This document shows, piece after piece, positions 18,546 to 27,257 of a stretch of 64,000 nucleotides of DNA (positions are counted from its first letter, which is position 1; each line of letters begins with the position of its first letter). The notes below the pieces were generated by a model, which made no database searches, was not told the DNA's origin, and worked only from the letters and a program-made list of their open reading frames with translations. The translations under genes were made by a program, and so were the position numbers. Source of the DNA: Enterococcus timonensis (GTDB lineage: Bacteria; Bacillota; Bacilli; Lactobacillales; Enterococcaceae). The DNA is taken from contig NZ_FNVY01000004.1 of NCBI RefSeq assembly GCF_900104595.1, forward strand, positions 310,001 to 374,000. The letters run 5' to 3'.

Positions 18546-19922
18546 ATGAATCAAATAAAAACACGAATCTTTCGCAAACGGGAAAATTGGGAGCGAAATT
18601 TACTTGTTTTGTGGTTTGGTACATTTATGGCAGGCGCTGGCTTTAGTCTGGTCATGCCGTTTATGTCATTATATATTGATACATTAGGAGATTTTAGTGC
18701 TAGCCAATTAAATTTTTGGTCAGGAATTACTTTTTCGTCAACATTTCTGGTGACGGCTCTTATCTCACCGTGGTGGGGAAAAATCGCCGATCAAAAAGGA
18801 CGAAAATTAATGCTGATTCGGGCAAGTCTGGGCATGGCGGTAGTTATTGCGGCGATGGGACTGGCAACGAGCGTCTACCAATTAGTAGCATTACGTTTGT
18901 TGCAAGGATTTTTTTCCGGCTACATTAGTAATGCCAATGCCCTAGTTGCCACTGGGACCCCGAAAGAAAAAAGCGGACAAGTTTTAGGAACACTAGCTAC
19001 CGGATCAGTAACTGGGAATTTATTAGGACCATTAATGGGCGGCATTATCGCTTCGGCATTTGGTTATCGCGTGACATTCTTTATAACTGGATCGATTTTA
19101 TTATTAGTCTTTTTCTTAACTTGGAAGGCAGTTCATGAAGAATTTGTTCCAGTGAAAAAAGAAGAAATGTTACCGGCCAAACAAATTTTTAAAAATTTGG
19201 AATATCCCTACGTAATTATTGGGATGTTTGTCACCACCATGATTATTCAAGCGTCAAATACGAGTATTAGTCCGATTATCTCGCTTTATATTAGACAGCT
19301 TTTGCACGGGGAAGGGAATGTGACTTTAATTTCCGGCATTGTCGCTTCGATTCCCGGGATCGCCACTTTAATTGCGGCGCCGCGTTTTGGAGCCTTAGGA
19401 GATAAAATAGGTTCGGAAAGAATTTTAGCAATCGGTCTTGTGTTTGCCATGATTGTTTTTTTACCCATGTCTCTGGTGCAAAATGTTTGGCAATTAGCGA
19501 TATTACGATTTTTAATTGGTATTAGTGATGCTTGTTTGTTACCGGCAGTCCAGGCGCTTTTGACTAAATATTCACCACATAGTGCAGCCGGGCGCATTTT
19601 TAGTTACAATCAATCGTTTCAAGCAGCCGGCAATGTTATGGGGCCGATGATTGGTTCTGGCGTTTCTAGTTCGTTTGGCTACGGCGGCGTTTTTGTTTCC
19701 ACTTCGGCGCTCGTTTTAATTAATTTTATTTGGGTGCGGAAAAATACCGCTGAAATTAAAGTTAAAGAAGCGATGAAAAAAGTACAAAAGCAAAAGAATT
19801 TATTAGCGCAAAGTGTGGAACAAATAGATGAAAAACAAGATCTCCCAGCTGAAAAAGTTGCTGAATATTTGGCGGAAATGCCTGATGATGTGACTTCTTC
19901 TCATCATTCAGTAAAAAAATAA
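18546..19922 (+). CDS. MFS multidrug efflux transporter (PmrA-like)
   Basis: 458 residues with 12 predicted helices. The loop 2-3 motif GKIADQKGRKLMLI is MFS motif A, and the GLATS/GFFSGYISNANALVATGTP region (helices 4-5) matches drug:H+ antiporter type 1 exporters of the PmrA/NorA group. A hydrophilic C-terminal tail of about 60 residues (KVKEAMKKVQKQKNLL onward) is longer than usual. The divergent TetR gene supports drug-inducible control; substrate not predictable. Confidence 0.85.
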   Translation: MNQIKTRIFRKRENWERNLLVLWFGTFMAGAGFSLVMPFMSLYIDTLGDFSASQLNFWSGITFSSTFLVTALISPWWGKIADQKGRKLMLIRASLGMAVVIAAMGLATSVYQLVALRLLQGFFSGYISNANALVATGTPKEKSGQVLGTLATGSVTGNLLGPLMGGIIASAFGYRVTFFITGSILLLVFFLTWKAVHEEFVPVKKEEMLPAKQIFKNLEYPYVIIGMFVTTMIIQASNTSISPIISLYIRQLLHGEGNVTLISGIVASIPGIATLIAAPRFGALGDKIGSERILAIGLVFAMIVFLPMSLVQNVWQLAILRFLIGISDACLLPAVQALLTKYSPHSAAGRIFSYNQSFQAAGNVMGPMIGSGVSSSFGYGGVFVSTSALVLINFIWVRKNTAEIKVKEAMKKVQKQKNLLAQSVEQIDEKQDLPAEKVAEYLAEMPDDVTSSHHSVKK

Positions 19923-19966
19923 CAGGTAAAAAATGACGGAGGATTTTTAGTAAAAGGAGGAAAACA

Positions 19967-20713
19967 ATGATTGAACAAATGATGCACCACCAGACGATTC
20001 GAAATTTTACCGGAGAAATAATAACCGATGAAACAAAGACTAAGTTAGTGGCGGCTGCTAAAAGAGCGGCCAGTTCTCAAAATATGCAAAGCTTCTCGAT
20101 TATTGGGATAACAGATCCAGAAATTTTACAAGAAATTATCGGGATTACGAAAAATTATTATTTGGATAAAAGTGGGGCGCTCTTTGTTTTTGTCGCCGAT
20201 CAACATCGGAATGCATTTATTGTTGGTCAAGCTGAAAAAAATAACCAGCCAGCGTTGCGGACATTTGACCGATTTTTAGCGGGAGCTTATGATGCTAGCT
20301 TAGCAGCAGAAAATTTAGTTTTGGCGGCGGAAAGTTTAGGTTATGGGACAGTAATTTTAGGAAGTATTTTAAATGATGCGCCGAAAATGATTGAGCTACT
20401 GGATTTGCCAGAGCTGACTTTTCCTTTATTTGCCGTTGCTGTTGGGGTGCCGGCTGTTTCTGAGGAACATTTGAAACCGCGTCTGGGGCAAGATACGATG
20501 TATTTTGAAAATCAATATGTAAAACCGGCGAGCTACCAAGCATCTTTAGCTGAGTATGATGCGACGGTTTTAAAATATTACCAAGCGCTTGGCTACAGTA
20601 CGCCGGTGACTTTTTCTCAAACGTTAGCTAAGATTGGTGTTCATTCTTTAGAAACACGAAAAAGTTTGCTGAAAATAATTGTCCAACAAGGATTTTTAGT
20701 CGATGAAAAATAA
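19967..20713 (+). CDS. NADPH-dependent nitroreductase (NfsA/FRP family)
   Basis: A 248-residue FMN enzyme of the oxygen-insensitive nitroreductase family. HQTIRNFTGE at residues 8-17 and AAKRAASSQNMQSFSIIG are the phosphate-binding FMN contacts; the GSILNDAPKMIELLDLPE region and AVGVP follow. It reduces nitro compounds, quinones or free flavins. It follows the MFS gene by 44 bases with an AGGAGG site and shares its terminator. Confidence 0.88.
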   Translation: MIEQMMHHQTIRNFTGEIITDETKTKLVAAAKRAASSQNMQSFSIIGITDPEILQEIIGITKNYYLDKSGALFVFVADQHRNAFIVGQAEKNNQPALRTFDRFLAGAYDASLAAENLVLAAESLGYGTVILGSILNDAPKMIELLDLPELTFPLFAVAVGVPAVSEEHLKPRLGQDTMYFENQYVKPASYQASLAEYDATVLKYYQALGYSTPVTFSQTLAKIGVHSLETRKSLLKIIVQQGFLVDEK

Positions 20714-20750
20714 AAAAGATTCGCTGAAAATCATCAGCGAATCTTTTTTT
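20713..20750. terminator. Bidirectional terminator after the nitroreductase
   Basis: AAAAAGATTCGCTGA pairs with TCAGCGAATCTTTTT. It serves converging genes ending at 20713 and 20757. Confidence 0.9.
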
Positions 20751-20756
20751 GAATTG

Positions 20757-21032
20757 TTACATATCAAACGTTGCTTCGTCGTCAGTAATATGACGGACAA
20801 TATTTGCTAAAAAGCTTTCTAAACTATCTTCCATTGCTGCGATGACTTTTAAATTGCCATCGGTAAAACGGTATTGCCCGGCTTTATTTTCCAACAAATA
20901 ATAATCTTTTTCCCCTTCAATATACAAAGCTTTGGCTTCGTCAGGAAACTCGATGACTTTGTTGACAATCGTAATTCCGGATAATTTACTAGTAAAATAA
21001 TCTTCTAATTCAACAACTGTAAATTCTTTCAT
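20757..21032 (-). CDS. Small acidic protein of unknown function
   Basis: 91 residues beginning MKEFTVVELEDYF. ATG 21032 is preceded by AGAGGCGAG; an upstream TTG at 21053 has no ribosome binding site. The sequence is soluble and acidic, with alternating strands (ITIVNKVIEF, ALYIEGEKDYYLLEN) and a C-terminal helix, ending TDDEATFDM. I do not recognise the family with certainty. It is divergent from the next gene. Confidence 0.7.
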   Translation of the reverse strand: MKEFTVVELEDYFTSKLSGITIVNKVIEFPDEAKALYIEGEKDYYLLENKAGQYRFTDGNLKVIAAMEDSLESFLANIVRHITDDEATFDM

Positions 21033-21060
21033 TTTTCTCGCCTCTTTTATCAATTTTATT

Positions 21061-21089
21061 TTAACACTATTTAAAAAGAATGGTATAAT
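21061..21089 (+). promoter_or_regulatory. Promoter for the gene at 21114
   Basis: TTAACA (21061-21066) and TATAAT (21084-21089) are exactly 17 bases apart. Confidence 0.75.
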
Positions 21090-21113
21090 AGAAGCACTAT
21101 TGGAGGTGTATTG

Positions 21114-21743
21114 GTGAAAAAATTTCGCAAAAGTAATGTTATTTTAATTTTGGCCCTTCTTTTGTTGATTGTGGGGGGATTTTTGCTTTATTTTAAGGAT
21201 CGTTACCATTATTTTGTCATCGATCTCCAATTTCAGCAAACTATAAAAGAAGTTAAGAATACTTGGCAACTGGAGGCGGTGGTGGATGAGGAAAGTATGA
21301 CTGTTCAAAATACAGTGGACAGTGCGGATTTTTCTCATGAGTTAAGTTTTCAGACTGGAAAATCAGATCAGAAAGAAACCACTAAGCTAGAAGAAAATTT
21401 TGGCCAGTCGATTCCTAAATCTGCTCAAGATTTAATTTTGATAAAAAATTCTACTGACCAGCAACTGGCCGGTTTTGGTTTGAAAACATATGCTAGCCGT
21501 CAATTTGCCAAAGAACAAGATTTGCCAGAATATGAATTTTTAAAAAATATCGAAACAGCGCAAGAAAAAGTAGAGACGCTATTAAAAATCTATGACGCCC
21601 AAACGGTGACCGATTTTTCCCATAGTTTTTATTTTTACACGAATGGTCAAGGAAATTTCTTAAATCTCGATCGTTCAGATTATTTATTTTGGTACAATGG
21701 AGAGAATTTAGCAATTTATAGACAGGAAGATGACCGTGAGTAA
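21114..21743 (+). CDS. Hypothetical membrane-anchored protein
   Basis: 209 residues. A basic N-terminus (KKFRKS) and a hydrophobic anchor (about 9-26) are followed by an extracytoplasmic domain of about 180 residues with many Gln, Lys and aromatic residues. GTG 21114 is chosen over TTG 21111 because GGAGG is seven bases away. It overlaps the acetyltransferase gene by eight bases. No family recognised. Confidence 0.65.
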   Translation: MKKFRKSNVILILALLLLIVGGFLLYFKDRYHYFVIDLQFQQTIKEVKNTWQLEAVVDEESMTVQNTVDSADFSHELSFQTGKSDQKETTKLEENFGQSIPKSAQDLILIKNSTDQQLAGFGLKTYASRQFAKEQDLPEYEFLKNIETAQEKVETLLKIYDAQTVTDFSHSFYFYTNGQGNFLNLDRSDYLFWYNGENLAIYRQEDDRE

Positions 21744-22620
21744 AGTTGAAATTATGACAGCAACAGAGGAATTTGTCCCAGAAATGGCTATTTTGGCGCA
21801 AAGAATTTGGAAAGAAACTTACACGCCGCTTATTGGAGCGAATCAAGTGGCGTATATGGTGGAGCATTTTCAAAGTGCTAAAAAAATTGCCCAACAAGTG
21901 AAAAGCAAAGACTTTTCATATTTGATCGCCGTAAGTGAGAAAATAATTGTTGGTTATTTGGGTTGGCAGGAAAAAAATGATGAAATTTTTATTTCCAAAT
22001 TGTATATCGAAAAATCAAGTCGTCAGCAAGGAGTTGGCCAACAATTATTTCAAGCTTTACCAAAAGACAAAAAAATGCGCTTAACGGTGAATAAACGAAA
22101 TTTCTCTGCTCAAAAAGTTTATGAAAAATGGGGATTTTCAGTAGTAAGTAGCGTAAAGACGGCGATTGGCGAAGGATTTTTTATGGACGATTATGTCTAC
22201 GCCTTGCCTCAAGGAATCGATATTAGCAAAGTAAAAAGTTCGGATGAAAAAGTAAAATCATGGCGAAAAAGCCCGCAACCAAAAACAAAAAAAGTCCGAG
22301 AAAAGCAAGAGACTGAAGGTGTTTCAGGAGTTAATCCTGGAGTTATTAATGGAGTTAGCTCAGAAGTTGCGCAAGAAAAAGTGAGCAATTCAGCAGTTTC
22401 GTTAGAATCCAAAAAATTATCAGCGATTCCCGGCTTACTAGAAACACCTGAAGCAATCAGATTGCAAGAATCATTTGATTTAGCAGATCTTTCATCAACA
22501 AAGGATTTACCAGCGTTAGCTCAAGCAAAAGCTGCACCGAAAAAAGAAAAGAAAAAAAATCTCGATAATGCTCTTTTGACAAAAGATTATGCGCCACAAG
22601 ATATGCCTTATTTTTTGTAA
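21736..22620 (+). CDS. GNAT acetyltransferase with a long disordered C-terminal extension
   Basis: 294 residues. Residues 1-155 form a GNAT fold with the acetyl-CoA loop RQQGVGQQLF and the C-terminal YEKWGFSVV motif. About 130 further residues follow, rich in Lys, Ser, Pro and Val without predicted structure, closing with TKDYAPQDMPYFL. GTG 21736 has AGGAAG at a good distance; the ATG at 21730 is too close. The tail is unusual for GNAT enzymes. Substrate unknown. Confidence 0.75.
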   Translation: MSKVEIMTATEEFVPEMAILAQRIWKETYTPLIGANQVAYMVEHFQSAKKIAQQVKSKDFSYLIAVSEKIIVGYLGWQEKNDEIFISKLYIEKSSRQQGVGQQLFQALPKDKKMRLTVNKRNFSAQKVYEKWGFSVVSSVKTAIGEGFFMDDYVYALPQGIDISKVKSSDEKVKSWRKSPQPKTKKVREKQETEGVSGVNPGVINGVSSEVAQEKVSNSAVSLESKKLSAIPGLLETPEAIRLQESFDLADLSSTKDLPALAQAKAAPKKEKKKNLDNALLTKDYAPQDMPYFL

Positions 22621-22714
22621 ACCTTAAAAATAACTTTAGCTTGCGATAATTATTTGGCAAAAAACGCAAATTTTTGTAAACTAGAAAAGAATTGTTTGCA
22701 AGAGGGGGAGTTTT

Positions 22715-23308
22715 TTGCTGTATATATCAAATATTGGTCAACAATTTCTCGCTGGATTTGTGCCGCTAGCGGTTTTGCTATTGTTTTTTTATCTTTTGAA
22801 AAGAAAATCTTATACCACAGGGCACCGAATCGGCGGTTTTCTACTAGCGGCAACGGTTATTCTTATTTTGATTCTGACGGGCATTCCAAATCTTTTTGAT
22901 TGGCATTTTGACCCGCATCTTAATTTCACTCCGTTTCGCGATTACACTTTTAACGCCACATCGTATCATTTAAATATTGTTTTGTTTTTTCCAATTGGTT
23001 TTTTATTGCCACTTTTTTGGAAAAGATTCGGTAATTTCTTTGCGACGATGTTTACGGGTATCTTTTTTTCAGCAGCAATAGAAGTTTTACAAATGTTCGC
23101 CGGCCGAATTAGCGACGTGGATGATCTGATTATGAATAGTCTAGGAACTTTGCTAGGTTTTATTATTTTCTTAATGATCCGCTTGATTTTCCCACGGTTT
23201 CGAAAATATTTGGCCGCTAGTAACACTGGCGAAGTGGGACTGATTTTTTTGTTCGGCTTTTTGGTGATGTTTATTTTGCAACCGATAATAATGAATAATT
23301 ATTTTTAA
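22715..23308 (+). CDS. VanZ family membrane protein
   Basis: 197 residues with five hydrophobic segments. The VanZ signature is present: LNFTPFRDYTF, then NIVLFFPIGFLLPL, and AAIEVLQMFAGRISDVDDLIMNSLGTLLGF. VanZ proteins give low-level teicoplanin resistance in glycopeptide clusters, but most chromosomal copies have no known role. The start is TTG 22715 behind AGAGGGGGAG. A weak promoter TTGGCA/TAAACT (22654 and 22677, spacer 17) lies upstream. Confidence 0.82.
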   Translation: MLYISNIGQQFLAGFVPLAVLLLFFYLLKRKSYTTGHRIGGFLLAATVILILILTGIPNLFDWHFDPHLNFTPFRDYTFNATSYHLNIVLFFPIGFLLPLFWKRFGNFFATMFTGIFFSAAIEVLQMFAGRISDVDDLIMNSLGTLLGFIIFLMIRLIFPRFRKYLAASNTGEVGLIFLFGFLVMFILQPIIMNNYF

Positions 23309-23353
23309 AAAGGATTTCTGCCAGTGGGTGGAAATTTTTTTTGAGTTAATCGT

Positions 23354-23391
23354 TGACAGATGTAAACCAAAGAGCTATGATTACAAATGTA
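23354..23391 (+). promoter_or_regulatory. copY promoter with CopY operator boxes
   Basis: TTGACA (23354-23359) and TATGAT (23376-23381) have a 16-base spacer. A perfect cop box TACAAATGTA lies at 23382-23391 and an imperfect one, GACAGATGTA, at 23355-23364, so two CopY dimers would bracket the promoter, as in E. hirae. Confidence 0.85.
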
Positions 23392-23408
23392 AACAAGGAG
23401 GCGGTCAA

Positions 23409-23831
23409 ATGTCATTAGAAACCATTACTGATGCTGAGTGGGAAATTATGCGGATAGTCTGGACGAAAGGCGAAACCACGTCCACAGAAATTTTCGAGCT
23501 CTTGCAAGAAAAAATCAACTGGAAACCTTCAACCGTGAAAACTTTGTTGAATCGTTTAGTTGAAAAAAATTATTTACAAACGGAAAAAAGTGGTAAACGT
23601 TTCTTATATACAGCACTTGTCGCTGAAAACAAAGCGACTAGTGATTTAGCAACCGAAGTCGAAGGAAAAATTTGTGCCATGAAAATTCCTGATTTTCTCG
23701 CACAGTTGCTGGAAGATTCGCAATTTACAAAAGAAGATTTAGCGCATTTTGAAGAAATTATTAATAACAAAAAAAAGACGACAGTGGAAAAAATTGCTTG
23801 CAATTGTTTGCCAGGAAATTGTCACTGTTAA
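23409..23831 (+). CDS. copY: Copper-responsive repressor CopY
   Basis: A 140-residue BlaI/MecI-type winged-helix repressor (EWEIMRIVWTKGETTSTEIFELL near the N-terminus). The C-terminus CNCLPGNCHC (131-140) is the CxCxxxxCxC metal site of CopY: zinc keeps it on DNA, and Cu(I) delivered by CopZ displaces zinc and releases it. The ATG at 23409 follows AAGGAGGCGG. An upstream in-frame start at 23328 would run through the operator. Confidence 0.94.
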   Translation: MSLETITDAEWEIMRIVWTKGETTSTEIFELLQEKINWKPSTVKTLLNRLVEKNYLQTEKSGKRFLYTALVAENKATSDLATEVEGKICAMKIPDFLAQLLEDSQFTKEDLAHFEEIINNKKKTTVEKIACNCLPGNCHC

Positions 23832-23845
23832 ACGGAGGAATTATG

Positions 23846-24040
23846 ATGGAAAAAATATATACAGTTAACGGAATGAAATGTGACGGGTGCGCTAATACGG
23901 TCACAGAAAAATTATCAGAAGTTTCAGGAGTGGAACATGTTGAAGTGGATTTAGCCGCCAAAACAGCAACAGTCACCGGAAACGCCAAACCAAGAAAATT
24001 AGCAGCGAGCTTAAAAGATACTCCTTATTCATTGGCCTAA
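23846..24040 (+). CDS. copZ: Copper chaperone CopZ (HMA domain)
   Basis: A 64-residue single HMA domain with the metal-binding motif GMKCDGC (Cys12, Cys15). It delivers Cu(I) to CopY. It lies 14 bases after copY; CGGAGGAA precedes ATG 23846, with a second ATG three bases earlier. An upstream in-frame start inside copY is rejected. Slightly shorter than the E. hirae protein. Confidence 0.92.
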   Translation: MEKIYTVNGMKCDGCANTVTEKLSEVSGVEHVEVDLAAKTATVTGNAKPRKLAASLKDTPYSLA

Positions 24041-24122
24041 TTCACCGCTTCGAAAAACCTCAAAATCTGACATTTCTGCCTAATTTGTGCTACTATAAAA
24101 GGCGAAAAGTCAGAAAAGTCAG

Positions 24123-24821
24123 GTGAAAAAATTGAATCCATTTCATGAAAAAAGGAAAGTCGGTTTGCTGCTGACATTTTTAGGTGGGGCGATGGATGGG
24201 TATACGTATATCCATTACGACGTCTTTGCTTCAGCGCAAACCGGCAATCTCGTTTTAGCAATTATTCAAGGAAGCAACGGTCAGTGGGGAAACGTGCTAA
24301 AAAAATTGTTGTCGACTTTATTTTTTTTCGGCGGCATTTTATTGGCTAAATTTTTGAAACAATTATTTGATGAAAATAAAGTGTACTACTGGCGCTTGTA
24401 CGTTTTGTTTTATGAAGCGGCAATTTTTGCTTTTGTTGGTTTATCGGCGATCAATATCCATCCGGCGTTAGTGACGGTGATTATTTCCTTCTCGGCGTCT
24501 ATTCAGTGGATTTCTTTTGATAAAATTGACGGGCGAGCCTACACGAATTTATTTACCACCGGCAATCTTAAAGGGATGACGGTTGGTTTTTATGATTATT
24601 TTGTCGGGAAAAAACAGGAAGCAAAAGATGTGTTCTATCATTATTTGTGGGTAGTTGTTGCCTTTATTCTCGGAGTAGTGACGATTGTTTTTGTTTATCA
24701 TCAAGTGGATCGTTACGCGGTTTTTCTAATCAGTGCCTTATTTTTATATTTGGCGGTGAGTCAGACTTGGAAAGTTTGGAAATTTTATCATCAAGAAAGA
24801 CCAATCATTTCAAAAAAATAG
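24123..24821 (+). CDS. DUF1275 (YoaK family) membrane protein
   Basis: 232 residues with six predicted helices. Typical DUF1275 features are LTFLGGAMDGYTYIHYDVFASAQTGNLV at the N-terminus and the central FTTGNLKGM. Function of the family is unknown. It sits between copZ and copB, where E. hirae has copA. Start is GTG 24123 or TTG 24132; the latter has AGGTG at a better distance. A TATAAA at 24094-24099 may give separate transcription. Confidence 0.8.
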   Translation: MKKLNPFHEKRKVGLLLTFLGGAMDGYTYIHYDVFASAQTGNLVLAIIQGSNGQWGNVLKKLLSTLFFFGGILLAKFLKQLFDENKVYYWRLYVLFYEAAIFAFVGLSAINIHPALVTVIISFSASIQWISFDKIDGRAYTNLFTTGNLKGMTVGFYDYFVGKKQEAKDVFYHYLWVVVAFILGVVTIVFVYHQVDRYAVFLISALFLYLAVSQTWKVWKFYHQERPIISKK

Positions 24822-24844
24822 AGCTTACGAGCTCTTTTCTTTTA
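24814..24844 (+). terminator. Short terminator after the DUF1275 gene
   Basis: AGAGCT-TACG-AGCTCT followed by TTTCTTTT. The stem is only six pairs, so it may be leaky. It separates copYZ-DUF1275 from copB. Confidence 0.5.
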
Positions 24845-24869
24845 CAAATTGAGTCTACAAATGTAAACT
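24841..24869 (+). promoter_or_regulatory. CopY-controlled promoter of copB
   Basis: TTTACA (24841-24846), 17-base spacer, TAAACT (24864-24869). A perfect cop box TACAAATGTA at 24856-24865 overlaps the -10, so copB has its own CopY-repressed promoter. Confidence 0.75.
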
Positions 24870-24911
24870 TAGTCTTGGGAAAAGAAATTCAATATGGAAA
24901 GAAGGATTATT

Positions 24912-27215
24912 ATGAATGAAGAAAAAAATCAGCACAAGGATCATCCATCAGAAAAAATGAATCATGACATGCACGATATGAAAAATATGGCAGACATGAA
25001 TCACGACATGAAAAATATGAACCATGATCATGCGCAACACGATCATAGCGAACACAGTATGCACGACATGGAAAACATGGATCACGATCATAGCGAACAT
25101 GAGATGCACGACATGCACAATATGAATCACGATCATGCGAATCACGACATGAACAATATGAATCACGACCATGCGAATCACGACATGAACAATATGAATC
25201 ATAATCACGCCCAACACGACATGAAACATATGGATCACGATATGTCGGGGATGGATCACTCGATGCACATGGGAAACTTCAAACAAAAATTCTGGCTTTC
25301 CTTAGTTTTAGCCATTCCAATTATTATTTTATCGCCTATGATGGGCATCTCTTTACCTTTCCAATTTACTTTTCCAGGTAGCTCGTGGGTAGTCTTAATT
25401 TTAGCGACGATTTTATTTATTTACGGTGGACAGCCATTTTTATCCGGCGCTAAAATGGAACTTTCCATGAAAAATCCCGGCATGATGACTTTAATTGCTA
25501 TGGGGATTTCCGTTTCTTACGTTTATAGTTTGTATGCTTTCGTGATGAATCTTATGGCGCCGCAGCAACACGTGATGGATTTCTTCTGGGAGCTAGCCAC
25601 GCTAATTGTCATTATGTTGCTGGGCCATTGGATTGAAATGAACGCGGTGACCAACGCTTCTTCGGCTTTGAAAAAGTTAGCCGAATTATTACCGGATTCT
25701 GTCGTCCGTCTAACGAAAACGGGCGAAGAAAAAATTTCATTAACAGAGGTTGCTAAAGGCGATCAGCTAAAAGTTTTAGCAGGAGACAAAATGCCGACTG
25801 ATGGTGTGGTGATTTCTGGAAATACCACGGTTGATGAATCGGCAATTACTGGTGAAGCAAAAGGCGTGAAAAAAAATTCTGGCGATAAAGTGATTGGCGG
25901 ATCTGTTAACGGGCAAGGAACTATTACGATTGAAGTTTCTGCTACGGGTGCAGAAGGTTATTTGGCCCAAGTAATGGAACTGGTTCGTCGGGCGCAACAA
26001 GAAAAGTCACGCCTCGAATCTCTTTCAGATCGTGTAGCCAAATGGTTATTTTATGTCGCTTTAATTGCCGGCATTGCAGCTTTTCTAGTTTGGCTGCTGG
26101 TCGCTGATTTATCGACGGCTTTAGAGCGAATGGTGACGGTCTTTGTAATTGCCTGTCCCCATGCTTTAGGCCTGGCGATTCCATTGGTGGTGGCGCGAAG
26201 TACTTCAATCGCCGCGCAAAATGGTTTATTATTGAAAAAACGTTCCGCTTTAGAAACCGGCGAAGCGATTGATACAGTGGTTCTAGATAAAACCGGGACA
26301 TTGACCGCTGGAAAATTCACTATGCAAAAATTAATTTTAACTTCTGATCAATTGTCAGAAGACGAGACACTAGCATTTCTCGGCGCCTTGGAACAAGATG
26401 GCAATCATCCGATTGCTATTGGCATGATGAACGAGCTGAAAAATAGAAATGTGACGCCACATAAAGCTAGCGAAGTGGCAAATTTATCCGGGATTGGTTT
26501 ATCTGGAACAGTTGACGGCAAAAAAGTTGAAATTATTAACGAAAAAGAATTAGATAAACGCCAAATTACTTTTGATGAAAAATTAATTACTGATTTTAAA
26601 CAAAAAGGTTCAACGTTAAGTTTCCTTTTAATTGACGGAAAATTAATGGCGATTGTCGCTTTAGGTGATGAAATTAAACCAGAAGCAAAAACATTTATTA
26701 AAGCTTTGAAAGAACGGAACATCACACCAGTCATGTTGACCGGGGACAATGAACAAGCGGCCAAAGTAGTTAGCGAATTTTTAGGAATCGATGAATATTT
26801 TGGCGGCTTATTGCCACAAGACAAAGAAAAAATTGTCTCGAAATATATTTCAGAAGGCAAAAAAGTTATGATGGTGGGCGATGGAATTAATGACGCGCCA
26901 AGTTTGGCCAAAGCAACGATTGGGATGGCGATTGGTGCCGGAACCGATATTGCCATTGAGTCTGCCGATGTGGTGTTGACCAACTCGAATCCTGAAGATA
27001 TTTTGCATTTTCTTGATTTAGCGAAAGTTACTAAGCGCAAAATGATTCAAAATCTTTGGTGGGGAGCCGGCTACAATATTATTACGATTCCACTTGCCGC
27101 TGGAGTTTTAGCTCCGATTGGGATTATTTTAAGCCCGGCAGTCGGTGCGGTGTTAATGTCGTTATCCACTGTGGTAGTGGCGATTAATGCCATGTTATTG
27201 CGATTGAAAAAATAA
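24912..27215 (+). CDS. copB: Copper-exporting P-type ATPase CopB
   Basis: A 767-residue P1B-type ATPase closely resembling E. hirae CopB. The first 118 residues are a His/Met/Asp/Asn-rich metal-binding region. Intramembrane motif Cys-Pro-His is at 415-417, phosphorylation Asp459 in DKTGTLT, and GDGIND at 656-661. The CPH motif marks the CopB class, which exports Cu(I), or possibly Cu(II)/Ag(I). ATG 24912 follows AAAGAAGGA. Confidence 0.96.
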   Translation: MNEEKNQHKDHPSEKMNHDMHDMKNMADMNHDMKNMNHDHAQHDHSEHSMHDMENMDHDHSEHEMHDMHNMNHDHANHDMNNMNHDHANHDMNNMNHNHAQHDMKHMDHDMSGMDHSMHMGNFKQKFWLSLVLAIPIIILSPMMGISLPFQFTFPGSSWVVLILATILFIYGGQPFLSGAKMELSMKNPGMMTLIAMGISVSYVYSLYAFVMNLMAPQQHVMDFFWELATLIVIMLLGHWIEMNAVTNASSALKKLAELLPDSVVRLTKTGEEKISLTEVAKGDQLKVLAGDKMPTDGVVISGNTTVDESAITGEAKGVKKNSGDKVIGGSVNGQGTITIEVSATGAEGYLAQVMELVRRAQQEKSRLESLSDRVAKWLFYVALIAGIAAFLVWLLVADLSTALERMVTVFVIACPHALGLAIPLVVARSTSIAAQNGLLLKKRSALETGEAIDTVVLDKTGTLTAGKFTMQKLILTSDQLSEDETLAFLGALEQDGNHPIAIGMMNELKNRNVTPHKASEVANLSGIGLSGTVDGKKVEIINEKELDKRQITFDEKLITDFKQKGSTLSFLLIDGKLMAIVALGDEIKPEAKTFIKALKERNITPVMLTGDNEQAAKVVSEFLGIDEYFGGLLPQDKEKIVSKYISEGKKVMMVGDGINDAPSLAKATIGMAIGAGTDIAIESADVVLTNSNPEDILHFLDLAKVTKRKMIQNLWWGAGYNIITIPLAAGVLAPIGIILSPAVGAVLMSLSTVVVAINAMLLRLKK
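24960..25262 (+). repeat. Tandem coding repeats in the CopB metal-binding region
   Basis: Degenerate repeats encode His-Asp-Met/His-Asn-Met units. The clearest is a 36-base unit, NMNHDHANHDMN, in three successive copies at about 25119-25226. The region could expand or contract by slippage, changing the number of metal-binding residues without shifting the frame. Confidence 0.8.
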
Positions 27216-27216
27216 A

Positions 27217-27257
27217 AAAAAAGACTTGCCGAAAATTTTTCGGCAAGTCTTTTTTTA
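27217..27257. terminator. Bidirectional terminator between copB and the HD-domain gene
   Basis: AAAAAGACTTGCCGAAAA pairs with TTTTCGGCAAGTCTTTTT, long and near perfect. Confidence 0.92.

Noticed and set aside
24037..24261. Minus-strand ORFs opposite the DUF1275 gene and similar shadows elsewhere
   Set aside because: They lie wholly inside well-supported genes on the other strand and lack initiation signals.
24960..25262. CRISPR-like array
   Set aside because: The repeats are in-frame coding units of a metal-binding region without spacers.
24948..25286. Minus-strand ORF of 112 codons opposite the copB repeats
   Set aside because: It is a His/Val/Ile-rich shadow of the repetitive coding sequence with no ribosome binding site.
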